Source: Trichomonas vaginalis G3
Lineage: Eukaryota > Parabasalia > Trichomonadida > Trichomonadidae
DNA: 64,000 nucleotides
NCBI RefSeq assembly: GCF_026262505.1
Contig: NC_067207.1
Span: 8,028,082-8,092,081, forward strand
Direction: 5' to 3'
Under the pieces are notes generated by a model. The model saw only the letters and a list, made by a program, of their open reading frames with translations, was not told the origin of the DNA and searched no databases. The position numbers were made by a program, and so were the translations under genes. Every line of letters begins with the position of its first letter. The first letter of the stretch is position 1. Of the stretch, positions 15,725-26,030 are shown piece by piece.

Positions 15725-16531
15725 ATGGCAGAAGACATAATGGTTTATACTATTACGACTAAAAACCCTGAGTCATATAATTCTATAACAACAAACTTAC
15801 AAAGTCCTCAAGGACGATATTGTAAACTAACCTTAAACACAATGACGACTAAAGCCTGTTTTGCTCTTTTGACACCAGAAGACTTTATTGTTGTGAATGG
15901 TAAAAAATACTCCTTTGAAGATACTTACTCAGATATACCACCAACAGGTTTTGTTGACTTATTTAATACTTTAAGGACGGGTGTAACATGTGCTGCAACT
16001 AGAGCAGGTTTCATTATGTTTGGATGTCCGACTGAGTTTACTATAAACGATATGAGTTATAATACAAAACTTATATCTGGTTTTTACTACCAACAGTTTC
16101 CTATAACAGGAAAAGGTGTCATACAAGGAATGTCTGTTCCATTGACTTTAAGCACACCAATCTTATATATTGTTTCAAACTTAGGTTCAAAGTGTTATTC
16201 GAATGTCGACAGAAACTATTATGACCAAAAGATACTTATGCGTATAAACAATACTTTCTCTGCTGGTTTGCCTATTGTTCATTCGAATGCAGAGTTTTCA
16301 GCTTTAGTAAACTCAAACACTTTAGCAAACATAAACTTAACCTTAGTTGACGCAAACTTTGTTCCTGTAAAACTTTTATGTCCTATGTATTTGTCAATGA
16401 CGGCAGAAAGTTTCGAATTGGAAGATGCAACTGGTGAAAGTATTGTATTACAAGAACAACTTCAACAACAAATAGCTCAAGAACAACAAATGCAACAAAT
16501 GGAACAAATGGAACAACAAGCTCAAGAATAA
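15725..16531 (+). CDS. Probable minor capsid protein, second copy
   Basis: The 268-residue translation is identical to the copy at 760, including Gly at position 100 and the Gln-rich C-terminus. Confidence 0.55.
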   Translation: MAEDIMVYTITTKNPESYNSITTNLQSPQGRYCKLTLNTMTTKACFALLTPEDFIVVNGKKYSFEDTYSDIPPTGFVDLFNTLRTGVTCAATRAGFIMFGCPTEFTINDMSYNTKLISGFYYQQFPITGKGVIQGMSVPLTLSTPILYIVSNLGSKCYSNVDRNYYDQKILMRINNTFSAGLPIVHSNAEFSALVNSNTLANINLTLVDANFVPVKLLCPMYLSMTAESFELEDATGESIVLQEQLQQQIAQEQQMQQMEQMEQQAQE

Positions 16532-16561
16532 AAAAATATTTTTTTTTATTTTTATAAAAAA

Positions 16562-17518
16562 ATGTACAGAATAGATGTTTCAGATTTTTATGACTTCCAA
16601 GCATTCAGAAATATGTGTCCATTTCGAGACTATAACAAAGCAGTCGAGAATTTGAAACGTTTAGTCATTTATGTTGACTCTGCCCCAGAATGTTATGTCA
16701 TGAAAGAATGGGATGTTGTCTTTAACAAACCAAGAGCAACAATAGTGTCTGAACAAGAATGTAGACAGAAACTTAAGAAAATAAAAGTTGTACAAGTTGG
16801 AAGGAAGATGTTAGATGCTTGGGATATCTTATTGTCAAAGTTAGAAGATTTTTCAGTTCGAGGTATAAAGTTCTATACACCATCTCCAAACTTCTATTCT
16901 ATCTTCACTGGATATAAATACGAACAAGTAGAATGGACTTTCAAAGTTAACGCTCCAGAGGATCATAATAAGACAAAGTTACTTGTTGTTGTTGAGTTCG
17001 CCGCCAATCATAAATCCAACTTAGGTACCGGTAATGTTACATATTCTTCCACAGTCCCCACACCAGTTATCGAGAGTGTTCAATACAACGAGGCAACGAA
17101 GTAATTTCAGGCAATCCATACACAGCCAAAATCATACTCGAAACAGGCTTAAATATTACAAAGACATATTATCTCTTTGCAACAGAAAGCGAAGCTTCCA
17201 ACGCCTCTGCCACTAGCGTCGCAATATCACAAAATGTTCTCAATGCAACAGCCGTAGCAAGCGGGAACAAGAAAGAATGGACTTTCAAAGTTAACGCTCC
17301 AGAGGATCATAATAAGACAAAGTTACTTGTTGTTGTTGAGTTCGCCGCCAATCATAAATCCAACTTAGGTACCGGTAATGTTACATATTCTTCCACAGTC
17401 CCCACACCAGTTATCGAGAGTGTTCAATACAACGATGGCAACGAAGTAATTTCAGGCAATCCATACACAGCCAAAATCATACTCGAAACAGGCTTAAATA
17501 TTACAAAGACATATTATC
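16562..17518 (+). pseudogene. Chimeric Maverick/surface-protein gene, truncated by assembly gap
   Basis: The Maverick-derived 5' part and the junction are as at 1597. The frame breaks at about 17092, where a single base is missing (aacgaggcaacg against aacgatggcaacg), ending the open stretch at 17104. The second repeat from 17276 is of the HKSNLG type and is cut by the run of N. The transmembrane end is not present on this side of the gap. Confidence 0.7.
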
Positions 17519-17618
17519 NNNNNNNNNNNNNNNNNNNNNNNNNNNNNNNNNNNNNNNNNNNNNNNNNNNNNNNNNNNNNNNNNNNNNNNNNNNNNNNNNN
17601 NNNNNNNNNNNNNNNNNN
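17519..17618. other. Assembly gap (100 N) at an orientation switch
   Basis: Exactly 100 N separate forward-oriented surface-protein repeats from an inverted copy of the mariner/WDR11 intergenic region. The round number suggests a gap of unknown size. Confidence 0.95.
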
Positions 17619-18071
17619 CTGAAATTACGAAACATTTTAAAAAAAATAAAAAAAAAATAAGTGGGAAAGTCTGGAAATGATATGCTATGTATTGTAATTT
17701 TCAAAACTCAGCTTTCTAATGGAGCTATCACTTGTTACGTAAACTATATATATCGAATCAAAAGTTTGCCATGTTGTAATTTGATTTACAAGACATGATT
17801 TAATTAAAAAATAAAGGGTTTAAAATATAAAATAAAATATTTATCAAAGAAAAAAAGTTAAACTAAAAAATATATCAAAATAAATATTATATTAATATAA
17901 AGAGGTAGCAGTTTGACCAGCTGGATCTGTGATAGAAACTGTAATTTTAACCGTTGAGTCTTCAGAAATCTTTGAAGGAGCTGCAATTTGGAAATTGTTT
18001 TCACTTTAGGAGAATATAATTTTCTCTTAAAATATACAAAAATAGTAATATCAATACATGTGTATAATATA
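17619..18071. other. AT-rich intergenic stretch with broken gene end
   Basis: This is the reverse complement of 6142-6600. The broken surface-type gene end lies on the minus strand with its stop at 17892-17894. It has one base fewer in the A/T run near 17995 than the other copies. Nothing else is recognisable. Confidence 0.6.
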
Positions 18072-18346
18072 TAGGGTGTCCAAAGGTGCGTTTAGCACAG
18101 CGCTCTATATGAGACTATTAAAGGAGATATATGCTGATTATAAATATATAATAAAAAATATGAATATATGTATATGATGAGTATGTTGTATTTTGGCGCC
18201 ATGCCGGGATATAAAATGAATTTTGAGACAAGAGGCGGTTTCGCGGGAAATTTTGGCGGGATTTTTTTCATTTTTTTAATGAATCATAAAGAAAACATCC
18301 TCGCTCTTGCAAAAAATGCAAAGACTGTAAAAAAATCTACGAGACA

Positions 18347-20278
18347 TTGGTAAAATGCTTCGGTATGGATGCTCCTAGCTATTCCACTGTAACGTATCAT
18401 GTTAGGATGTATCCACTTCATGAACAAAAAGGCGCCCATCAATAAAAATTGACAAAAAATCGCCGGATCAAAGAAAATCAAAGCAATTCTTCAAGCGCTA
18501 GATGAAGACCCAAGAGCATCACTTAGAAGGATAGAGGAGATGACAAAGATACCACGTACAACAGTCAGTTATTATCTGCACAATTATTTGAACTACAAAC
18601 TAGCGTATACACGTTGGGTTCCGCACAACCTTAATTCAGTTCAAAAAAAATCTAGAGTCCAATCTTCGAAAGAGCTCCTCTCTATATTGGGTGCGTATCA
18701 ATCCAAGAAGTTTTTCGCTTTTTAGTAACAGGGGACGAGTCTTGGTTTCAATATGCAACAGAAGCCAAAATCATATGGATCCCGAAGGATGAAAATGTTG
18801 TAAACGAAAACGATAAAAACGGTTTGACAGTAAAGTGACACTTTACATGGCAAAAAAATAGAGCCTTACTTTTGAGATACTTGAGATTGAAACTGAATCT
18901 TATGAGGCGGTGATCTTGAATCACTACCTCATAAGGTTCAGTTTCATATAAAATTTGTTGCAATTTGTTATTCTTTTGCAATCATTTCTTATAAGATTTT
19001 ACATCTTTTAGCGGGGGAATGTTTGTTATCATGTATATATTATAAATATCTACACGATAACGAACATTCCTCGCTAAATTGCTGAGAAACTTTGAGGAAA
19101 TGTCGAACAATTTCCTCAAAGTTTCTCAGATTTATATAGATCACTAGAGTCCCCTAGGCACTGATTCTGGTTCAGTACCTAGGAGGCTCTAGTTCTTTAA
19201 CGAACTGAAAAATGTTTTTAAATTTTTGGATATTGCTACCTGTGAAGCACTGACTTCAAGTCAGTACCTCACAGGTAGCAATTACATTGAAAGATGGGAG
19301 AAACTTTGTCCGAATGTTAAACTATTCGGACAAAGTTTCTCCCATTTGTAGTGGAGATGGAAGGCTTTGAGGTATATTGTATTAATATATACCCCAAAGC
19401 CTTCCATCTCCACTTGAAAGTGTCCAAACTTTGGGTTAATAGTTTGCAATTAACCCAAAGTTTGGACACTTTCTAGAAGGAATTGGAGGGTAAGAGATAT
19501 ACATTCATATGGTATATCTCTTACCCTCCAATTCCTTCTTAAAATGGGAGAAACTTTGTCCGAATGTTAAACTATTCGGACAAAGTTTCTCCCATTTTAA
19601 GAAGGAATTGGAGGCTATGAGATACTGATGAAATGTCAGTAACTCATGGCTTCCAATTCCTTCCTAAAACTCATAAAAGTGGACATTACATGCATATAAA
19701 ATTTGACATGTAAAGTCCACTTTTTGCGAGCGGGGATTTGACTCCGTCAAATCCCCTTTTTCGTTTACGAGAAAAATCCGCAAACATTCCCGAAGAAAAA
19801 AATTGACACACCAATGATGATGTTGTCGGTTTTTTGGGGCGTAAATGACATCATCGCAATTGATATTCTTCAAAAACCTAATACGATGAATGCTCAGTAT
19901 CTAATTGACAATGTTCTTACTCAAATTATCAATTCTGATGAGTTTGAGAAATCCAAACAACAAAAACAAAAGTTTGCAATTCATTTTGATAATTCAAGAG
20001 TTCACAAAAGTCATAAGGTAATGAATTACTTGGTGGAAAACAATGTCAAAGTTGTTCCAAACCCAATTTATTCACCTGATATTGCACCCTCTGACTTTTA
20101 TTTATTCGGCACGCTAAAAAAGAGAGCTGAAGGACGCGAATTCGCGAGTCCAGATGATCTTGAAAATTTTGTAAGAGAGCAATTTGAGCAATTTTCTCAT
20201 GATGATTTAAAGCGTGTCTTTCAAGCCTGGATCGATCGCTGCGAACGCGTGATTGAATCCAATGGTGATTATATTTAA
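18347..20278 (+). pseudogene. Mariner transposase, split and additionally frameshifted
   Basis: The N-terminal half carries extra lesions compared with the copy at 33308: an added base near 18412, another near 18441, one missing near 18476 and two added near 18712. Only 18540-18725 stays open. The C-terminal half (19814-20278) is intact with HFDNSRVH and SPDIAPSDFYLF. The lesions cluster within about 1.2 kb of the gap and may be sequence error. Confidence 0.8.
18830..19756. repeat. Hairpin array inside mariner, second copy
   Basis: It has the same order of about 14 hairpins as at 4462-5386, read from the other strand. It starts with gtaaagtgacactttac and ends with the hairpin whose arms are ggggatttgac. 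A small insertion occurs in the hairpin near 19013 (gcgggggaatg). Confidence 0.85.
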
Positions 20279-20524
20279 ATAAACTTTATATATATGTAAC
20301 TTGTTTATTTCTATTCGCAGTATTCAGGTTTGTGCTAAACACACCTTTGGACACCCTATACTTTAAAACCATCGTGACAAAATTCAAAAACGAAGAGTTC
20401 TTCTCTCCAAATTTTTTTCAAAATCAAAAAAATGAGATAAAAAAGTACGTTTGGAAAATTCATTTTTAGCATTTTAGGAATTTTCTCACTTTTCTTCCAA
20501 ATTGACATCCTTAATTAAATTAAA

Positions 20525-22636
20525 TTACACATTAACACCGGAGCCGGAATCATCTTGGATATCAGATGATGATTTATCTTTAGATGGTTTCCTGCAGAAA
20601 ACGAAGTAGATGATGAGAATAATAAGGATAACAGCAAGAAGAACGCCAATAACAATACCAGCCTTCTGTCCACCAGTAAGTCCACTATTTTCAGGTGTTG
20701 GAGTTGGCTTGGAATCATCAGGGCTTGGTGCAACGTATTGTTGTTTCTGAAGTGAAACCTCTGTTTCAATGATATTGGATTGAGCTTGATCTTTGGATCC
20801 AGCTAACCTAATTTGAAGTTTAACTTTCCCATCTTCTTTGATATCTTCATACTTTGGAGCTGGAATGTTGAGTAGATATGTTTTGCCTTCGTCGGCATGT
20901 AATTTCTTAATTGCAGATGGGGTTTCTACTTCAGTTACATTGTCGTCTGGGAGATCTATCCATTTCTGATCTGCATAGAATCTATATTGGAAGTTTCCTG
21001 TCTTTGCCTCAAAGTGTTGTAATGTAACTTTAACTGGAATATATTCACCGGCCTTGAATGGTCCTGTATGATTTTCAGCAACAACAGTTGGCGCAGATAA
21101 ATATGGAGACTTTCCAAGAGAATATGTAACATTGCCGGTACCTAACTCGGATGTATGATTGGCGGCGAACTCAACAACAACAAGTAACTTTGTCTTATTA
21201 TGATCCTCTGGAGCGTTAACTTTGAAAGTCCATTCTGTCTTGTTCGTGCTTGCTACGGCTGTTGCAGTGCTAACATTTTGTGATGTTTTGACGCTAGTGA
21301 CAGAGGCGCTGGAAGCTTCGCTTTCTGTTGCAAAGAGATAATATGTCTTTGTAATATTTAAGCCTGTTTCGAGTATGATTTTGGCTGTGTATGGATTGCC
21401 TGAAATTACTTCGTTGCCATCGTTGTAAAGAACTCTATCGATAACTGGTGTGGAGAGTGTGTCAGAATATGTAACATTGCCGGTACCTAACTCGGATGTA
21501 TGATTGGCGGCGAACTCAACAACAACAAGTAACTTTGTCTTATTATGATCCTCTGGAGCGTTAACTTTGAAAGTCCATTCTGTCTTGTTCGTGCTTGCTA
21601 CGGCTGTTGCAGTGCTAACATTTTGTGATGTTTTGACGCTAGTGACAGAGGCGCTGGAAGCTTCGCTTTCTGTTGCAAAGAGATAATATGTCTTTGTAAT
21701 ATTTAAGCCTTTTTCGAGTATGATTTTGGCTGTGTATGGATTGCCTGAAATTACTTCGTTGCCATCGTTGTAAAGAACTCTATCGATAACTGGTGTGGAG
21801 AGTGTGTCAGAATATGTAACATTGCCGGTACCTAAGTTGGATTTATGATTGGCGGCGAACTCAACAACAACAAGTAACTTTGTCTTATTATGATCCTCTG
21901 GAGCGTTAACTTTGAAAGTCCATTCTTTCTTGTTCCCGCTTGCTACGGCTGTTGCATTGAGAACATTTTGTGATATTGCGACGCTAGTGACAGAGGCGTT
22001 GGAAGCTTCGCTTTCTGTTGCAAAGAGATAATATGTCTTTGTAATATTTAAGCCTGTTTCGAGTATGATTTTGGCTGTGTATATTGCCTGAAATTACTTC
22101 GTTGCCATCGTTGTATTGAACACTCTCGATAACTGGTGTGGGACTGTGGAAGAATATGTAACATTACCGGTACCTAAGTTGGATTTATGATTGGCGGCGA
22201 ACTCAACAACAACAAGTAACTTTGTCTTATTATGATCCTCTGGAGCGTTAACTTTGAAAGTCCATTCTACTTGTTCGTATTTATATCCAGTGAAGATAGA
22301 ATAGAAGTTTGGAGATGGTGTATAGAACTTTATACCTCGAACTGAAAAATCTTCTAACTTTGACAATAAGATATCCCAAGCATCTAACATCTTCCTTCCA
22401 ACTTGTACAACTTTTATTTTCTTAAGTTTCTGTCTACATTCTTGTTCAGACACTATTGTTGCTCTTGGTTTGTTAAAGACAACATCCCATTCTTTCATGA
22501 CATAACATTCTGGGGCAGAGTCAACATAAATGACTAAACGTTTCAAATTCTCGACTGCTTTGTTATAGTCTCGAAATGGACACATATTTCTGAATGCTTG
22601 GAAGTCATAAAAATCTGAAACATCTATTCTGTACAT
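20525..22636 (-). pseudogene. Chimeric Maverick/surface-protein gene, frameshifted, third copy
   Basis: It starts with the Maverick-derived 123 codons at 22636, and the open stretch ends after 180 codons. Compared with other copies one G is missing near 22141 and two bases near 22082, so the frame is lost and then restored (net -3 bp). It holds three spaced repeats plus the final core, a mix of HKSNLG and HTSELG types, and the complete transmembrane end with stop at 20527-20525. Confidence 0.7.
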
Positions 22637-22666
22637 TTTTTTATAAAAATAAAAAAAAATATTTTT

Positions 22667-23473
22667 TTATTCTTGAGCTTGTTGTTCCATTTGTTCCATT
22701 TGTTGCATTTGTTGTTCTTGAGCTATTTGTTGTTGAAGTTGTTCTTGTAATACAATACTTTCACCAGTTGCATCTTCCAATTCGAAACTTTCTGCCGTCA
22801 TTGACAAATACATAGGACATAAAAGTTTTACAGGAACAAAGTTTGCGTCAACTAAGGTTAAGTTTATGTTTGCTAAAGTGTTTGAGTTTACTAAAGCTGA
22901 AAACTCTGCATTCGAATGAACAATAGGCAAACCAGCAGAGAAAGTATTGTTTATACGCATAAGTATCTTTTGGTCATAATAGTTTCTGTCGACATTCGAA
23001 TAACACTTTGAACCTAAGTTTGAAACAATATATAAGATTGGTGTGCTTAAAGTCAATGGAACAGACATTCCTTGTATGACACCTTTTCCTGTTATAGGAA
23101 ACTGTTGGTAGTAAAAACCAGATATAAGTTTTGTATTATAACTCATATCGTTTATAGTAAACTCAGTCGGACATCCAAACATAATGAAACCTGCTCTAGT
23201 TGCAGCACATGTTACACCCGTCCTTAAAGTATTAAATAAGTCAACAAAACCTGTTGGTGGTATATCTGAGTAAGTATCTTCAAAGGAGTATTTTTTACCA
23301 TTCACAACAATAAAGTCTTCTGGTGTCAAAAGAGCAAAACAGGCTTTAGTCGTCATTGTGTTTAAGGTTAGTTTACAATATCGTCCTTGAGGACTTTGTA
23401 AGTTTGTTGTTATAGAATTATATGACTCAGGGTTTTTAGTCGTAATAGTATAAACCATTATGTCTTCTGCCAT
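22667..23473 (-). CDS. Probable minor capsid protein, third copy
   Basis: The 268-residue translation is identical to that at 760. It is followed 30 bp later by the chimeric gene. Confidence 0.55.
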   Translation of the reverse strand: MAEDIMVYTITTKNPESYNSITTNLQSPQGRYCKLTLNTMTTKACFALLTPEDFIVVNGKKYSFEDTYSDIPPTGFVDLFNTLRTGVTCAATRAGFIMFGCPTEFTINDMSYNTKLISGFYYQQFPITGKGVIQGMSVPLTLSTPILYIVSNLGSKCYSNVDRNYYDQKILMRINNTFSAGLPIVHSNAEFSALVNSNTLANINLTLVDANFVPVKLLCPMYLSMTAESFELEDATGESIVLQEQLQQQIAQEQQMQQMEQMEQQAQE

Positions 23474-23477
23474 TTAC

Positions 23478-24059
23478 TTAGCAAATAAATTTTAATGAAA
23501 TGTTGTGGTCGTCAAATATTTTTATAACGTCTGGGAAACTATATTTTAAGTTCAACGTTTCACCTCCTTTCATAACGTATATCTTGTCAATGACATTATA
23601 TGAAACACCACAGCAACTAATGTCGGGTTCTATTTCTTTGATGTTTATATCGTCTGCCTCTGTCAAAAGTTTCAATAGTTCTTTCAAAACTTCATGAGGT
23701 GCAATGACATATGAGTTCACTTTTACAGGGTTGTGTTCGACCAAGTTTAACATTATACTTAAAGCTTGACAAATCTTCTCCTGAGTTTTAAGTTTGTCTT
23801 TCAGTTGTTGGTAGTCGTTTCGAATATCTGCAACAGAACTTAAGTCTCTGCTAACTTCAGGATATGTTGGTTGTTCTTTTACAGGAACTATTGTTATACC
23901 ATCTTCGTCTTCGTATGGTTTCCCCACTTCAACATCTCTGTCTTTGACATTGACAACAACACTTTGACTGTTTGTTTGAGTTGGTGAATTTAACTTCACA
24001 TCTGCCACCGCCATTAAACCTTTTGAAACACTTACACTTCTATTTTTCGGAAATGACAT
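23478..24059 (-). CDS. Maverick-associated 193-aa protein, third copy
   Basis: It is identical in translation to the gene at 174. The frame is open 55 codons further upstream, but that stretch is antisense to the divergent 139-aa gene. Confidence 0.7.
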   Translation of the reverse strand: MSFPKNRSVSVSKGLMAVADVKLNSPTQTNSQSVVVNVKDRDVEVGKPYEDEDGITIVPVKEQPTYPEVSRDLSSVADIRNDYQQLKDKLKTQEKICQALSIMLNLVEHNPVKVNSYVIAPHEVLKELLKLLTEADDINIKEIEPDISCCGVSYNVIDKIYVMKGGETLNLKYSFPDVIKIFDDHNISLKFIC

Positions 24060-24077
24060 TTTACTTAGAATAAAAAG

Positions 24078-24497
24078 ATGGACGTATTCAGATATCTCTT
24101 CGAATTGAAGCAAAACAAAGTTTACACACACAAACAATACAAATACATTGACAGAATAGTTCTTTACACAAACAATGGAAAATGTTATAGAATAGCAGTC
24201 TTTGCTGAACCTAAATATTTTCATAAAGCAAAGAAAGTTGGTATAACTGAAATGGTGAAAGTTCTTGAAGCAGACAAAAATATAACTTCAAAACTTACAG
24301 ATATTTCTAAAGGAAAGTTTATAATACAATATTATGTCAAAACTGGCGTACTGTCAATATTTGACGGAGAGAAGTCAGTTCAAGAACAACTTACTGACCT
24401 GCTGCCAAAATCTGCTCGATGGAAGCTGTCGTTATGCCAATCTGAGGAGCCCCAGCAGGTTTCATCGAACGAATTTTCAAAAGAGCATCTTCCGTGA
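24078..24497 (+). CDS. Maverick-associated 139-aa protein, third copy
   Basis: It is identical in translation to the gene at 14701-15120, with the same 107 bp tail-to-tail overlap with the capsid gene. Confidence 0.6.
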   Translation: MDVFRYLFELKQNKVYTHKQYKYIDRIVLYTNNGKCYRIAVFAEPKYFHKAKKVGITEMVKVLEADKNITSKLTDISKGKFIIQYYVKTGVLSIFDGEKSVQEQLTDLLPKSARWKLSLCQSEEPQQVSSNEFSKEHLP

Positions 24498-25998
24498 AAA
24501 GTGCTATTGGTTTTGTAAACTTCTTTGCTTTCAATTCATCTGGACCGTCTCTGTCACCAGTATATTGTATTTGAACTGTACCAACAGTTGAAATACCACC
24601 CATAAAGTCTTCTGAGTCAGCAAATGGAATGCCAAGCCAAAAGTTTGAACGGTCTCCATTTGTATATTGAGTTTTTTGACCTCCTGTATGGGTCCATACT
24701 TTCACATATGGCATAATAGAACTTTGCATTTCAGGGTTAATGGTTGTTGTGAAGTTGTTGTTAAAGTTCATAGCATCTAATGTCAAGTTGTATGACCTCA
24801 TATCCTCAACTGTAGAATATTCTTCTCTTGGATAATATTTGCCATCTATGTTTATATGATATTTAATACCAGGGTTGTAGAAACAAGAATAGTCATTTAT
24901 AGTTCGTCTGAAAAGAACAAACATAGTATCTGCATGTTTCATTGCAGTTGTTAAGGCAATATCTGTTCTTGCACCTGGGTCAGCACTTTGGTTTCCAACT
25001 TCACCTGCAAAGTCTTTGACAGATATTTGGTGTATAGGGAACATAAGTGGAACTGCAATATATTTGGCAGCTAAAGCATTTGAAATATCTGGGTCCAACA
25101 TATAGACTGCAAGTCTGCTTTCTATTCTCTTGCATTCAAATTTTTCGCATGTGAACTTAACTGGGTCCCAAGCATCTCCAGCAGCATTGAAATAATAGTT
25201 TACTTCAGTGTTGAGGTTTGAGAAACCAAAGTCTAAGTCAACTTTGTCTTTGCAAAATTCGGCGAATGACGTTTTATTTGTTCCCTTTACGTCTGTAAGA
25301 GTGAATGGGTCTTGTGTTGGTGCAATGACTAAGTTATTTTTGCTTGGAGTAAGTTCGATAGAAATTTTTCCTGCCCAGTTTGGCAAGTATCTTAAAAACC
25401 TGAAGATGAGGAAAGATGACAAAGGAACTCTAAGTTTCAGTTTTACTTTAGTGGCAGCAGTTCCATCTGAACCAGAAAGGTTAACATAAACTCCTGGAAC
25501 GTTAGGGTCAAGTCTTCTTATTTTCTCAATAGTTGCATACTGGTCTGTTTGTTCTCTAGCTTGTGGTTGTACTGAGTTTCTTAAAGCGAACCATTCATAG
25601 TTTGCCCATGTTACTGTTTGAACTAAGTCAGAGTTAGAATATATCTTATATCCCATGAAAACTTCTGGAGCATATTGGTATCCGACATAGAAAATTCCAT
25701 TGCAACCTTTCTTTTCAGACAACTTGGCAGAAGGTTTTATTTCAATGTCTTGTTCCACGTATAAGAAAGAGTTGTCAATAGAAATAATATGAAACCTGTC
25801 GCAAGCAATATCTACTGTTGTTGAAGAACCTTCTCCAAACTCACCTACGTTTCCATAAGAAACAGCAGTTGTATATTCGTAAGTTCCAGGAACTATTTCT
25901 GACCTTCTAATGGCATTGTCGCATTCGTTATACCATTCGGAAACATTTCCATTCATGGCATCCAAAACTGTTGGCGTTATATTCTGAGCGGCGTACAT
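24391..25998 (-). CDS. Probable major capsid protein, second copy
   Basis: The full-length 535-residue frame is identical in translation to the copy at 13200. The start codon lies 32 bp after the stop of the 1143-aa gene remnant. Confidence 0.6.
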   Translation of the reverse strand: MYAAQNITPTVLDAMNGNVSEWYNECDNAIRRSEIVPGTYEYTTAVSYGNVGEFGEGSSTTVDIACDRFHIISIDNSFLYVEQDIEIKPSAKLSEKKGCNGIFYVGYQYAPEVFMGYKIYSNSDLVQTVTWANYEWFALRNSVQPQAREQTDQYATIEKIRRLDPNVPGVYVNLSGSDGTAATKVKLKLRVPLSSFLIFRFLRYLPNWAGKISIELTPSKNNLVIAPTQDPFTLTDVKGTNKTSFAEFCKDKVDLDFGFSNLNTEVNYYFNAAGDAWDPVKFTCEKFECKRIESRLAVYMLDPDISNALAAKYIAVPLMFPIHQISVKDFAGEVGNQSADPGARTDIALTTAMKHADTMFVLFRRTINDYSCFYNPGIKYHINIDGKYYPREEYSTVEDMRSYNLTLDAMNFNNNFTTTINPEMQSSIMPYVKVWTHTGGQKTQYTNGDRSNFWLGIPFADSEDFMGGISTVGTVQIQYTGDRDGPDELKAKKFTKPIALFTEDALLKIRSMKPAGAPQIGITTASIEQILAAGQ

Positions 25999-26030
25999 TT
26001 CATATGGGTAAAAATATAGAATAGTTGGAT

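Larger units (their letters stand above)
1..17518 (+). repeat. Block I: tandem ~15 kb unit, forward orientation
   Basis: The sequence at position 9 recurs at 14974, giving a period of 14,965 bp, and protein translations in the overlap are identical for the 193-aa and 268-aa genes. The block holds one full unit and the first ~2.5 kb of the next, and it ends in the surface-protein repeats at a run of N. Near-identity points to very recent amplification. Confidence 0.9.
18074..20356 (+). mobile_element. Mariner transposon, second copy
   Basis: The same TA-flanked terminal repeats are present (gggtgtccaaaggtgcg at the left, cacctttggacaccc at the right). It is 2,283 bp, 4-5 bp longer than the others because of small insertions in the transposase half nearest the gap. 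Confidence 0.9.

Noticed and set aside
17501-17704. 67-codon frame made mostly of undefined residues
   Set aside because: It exists only because N was translated without stops. There is no real coding evidence.
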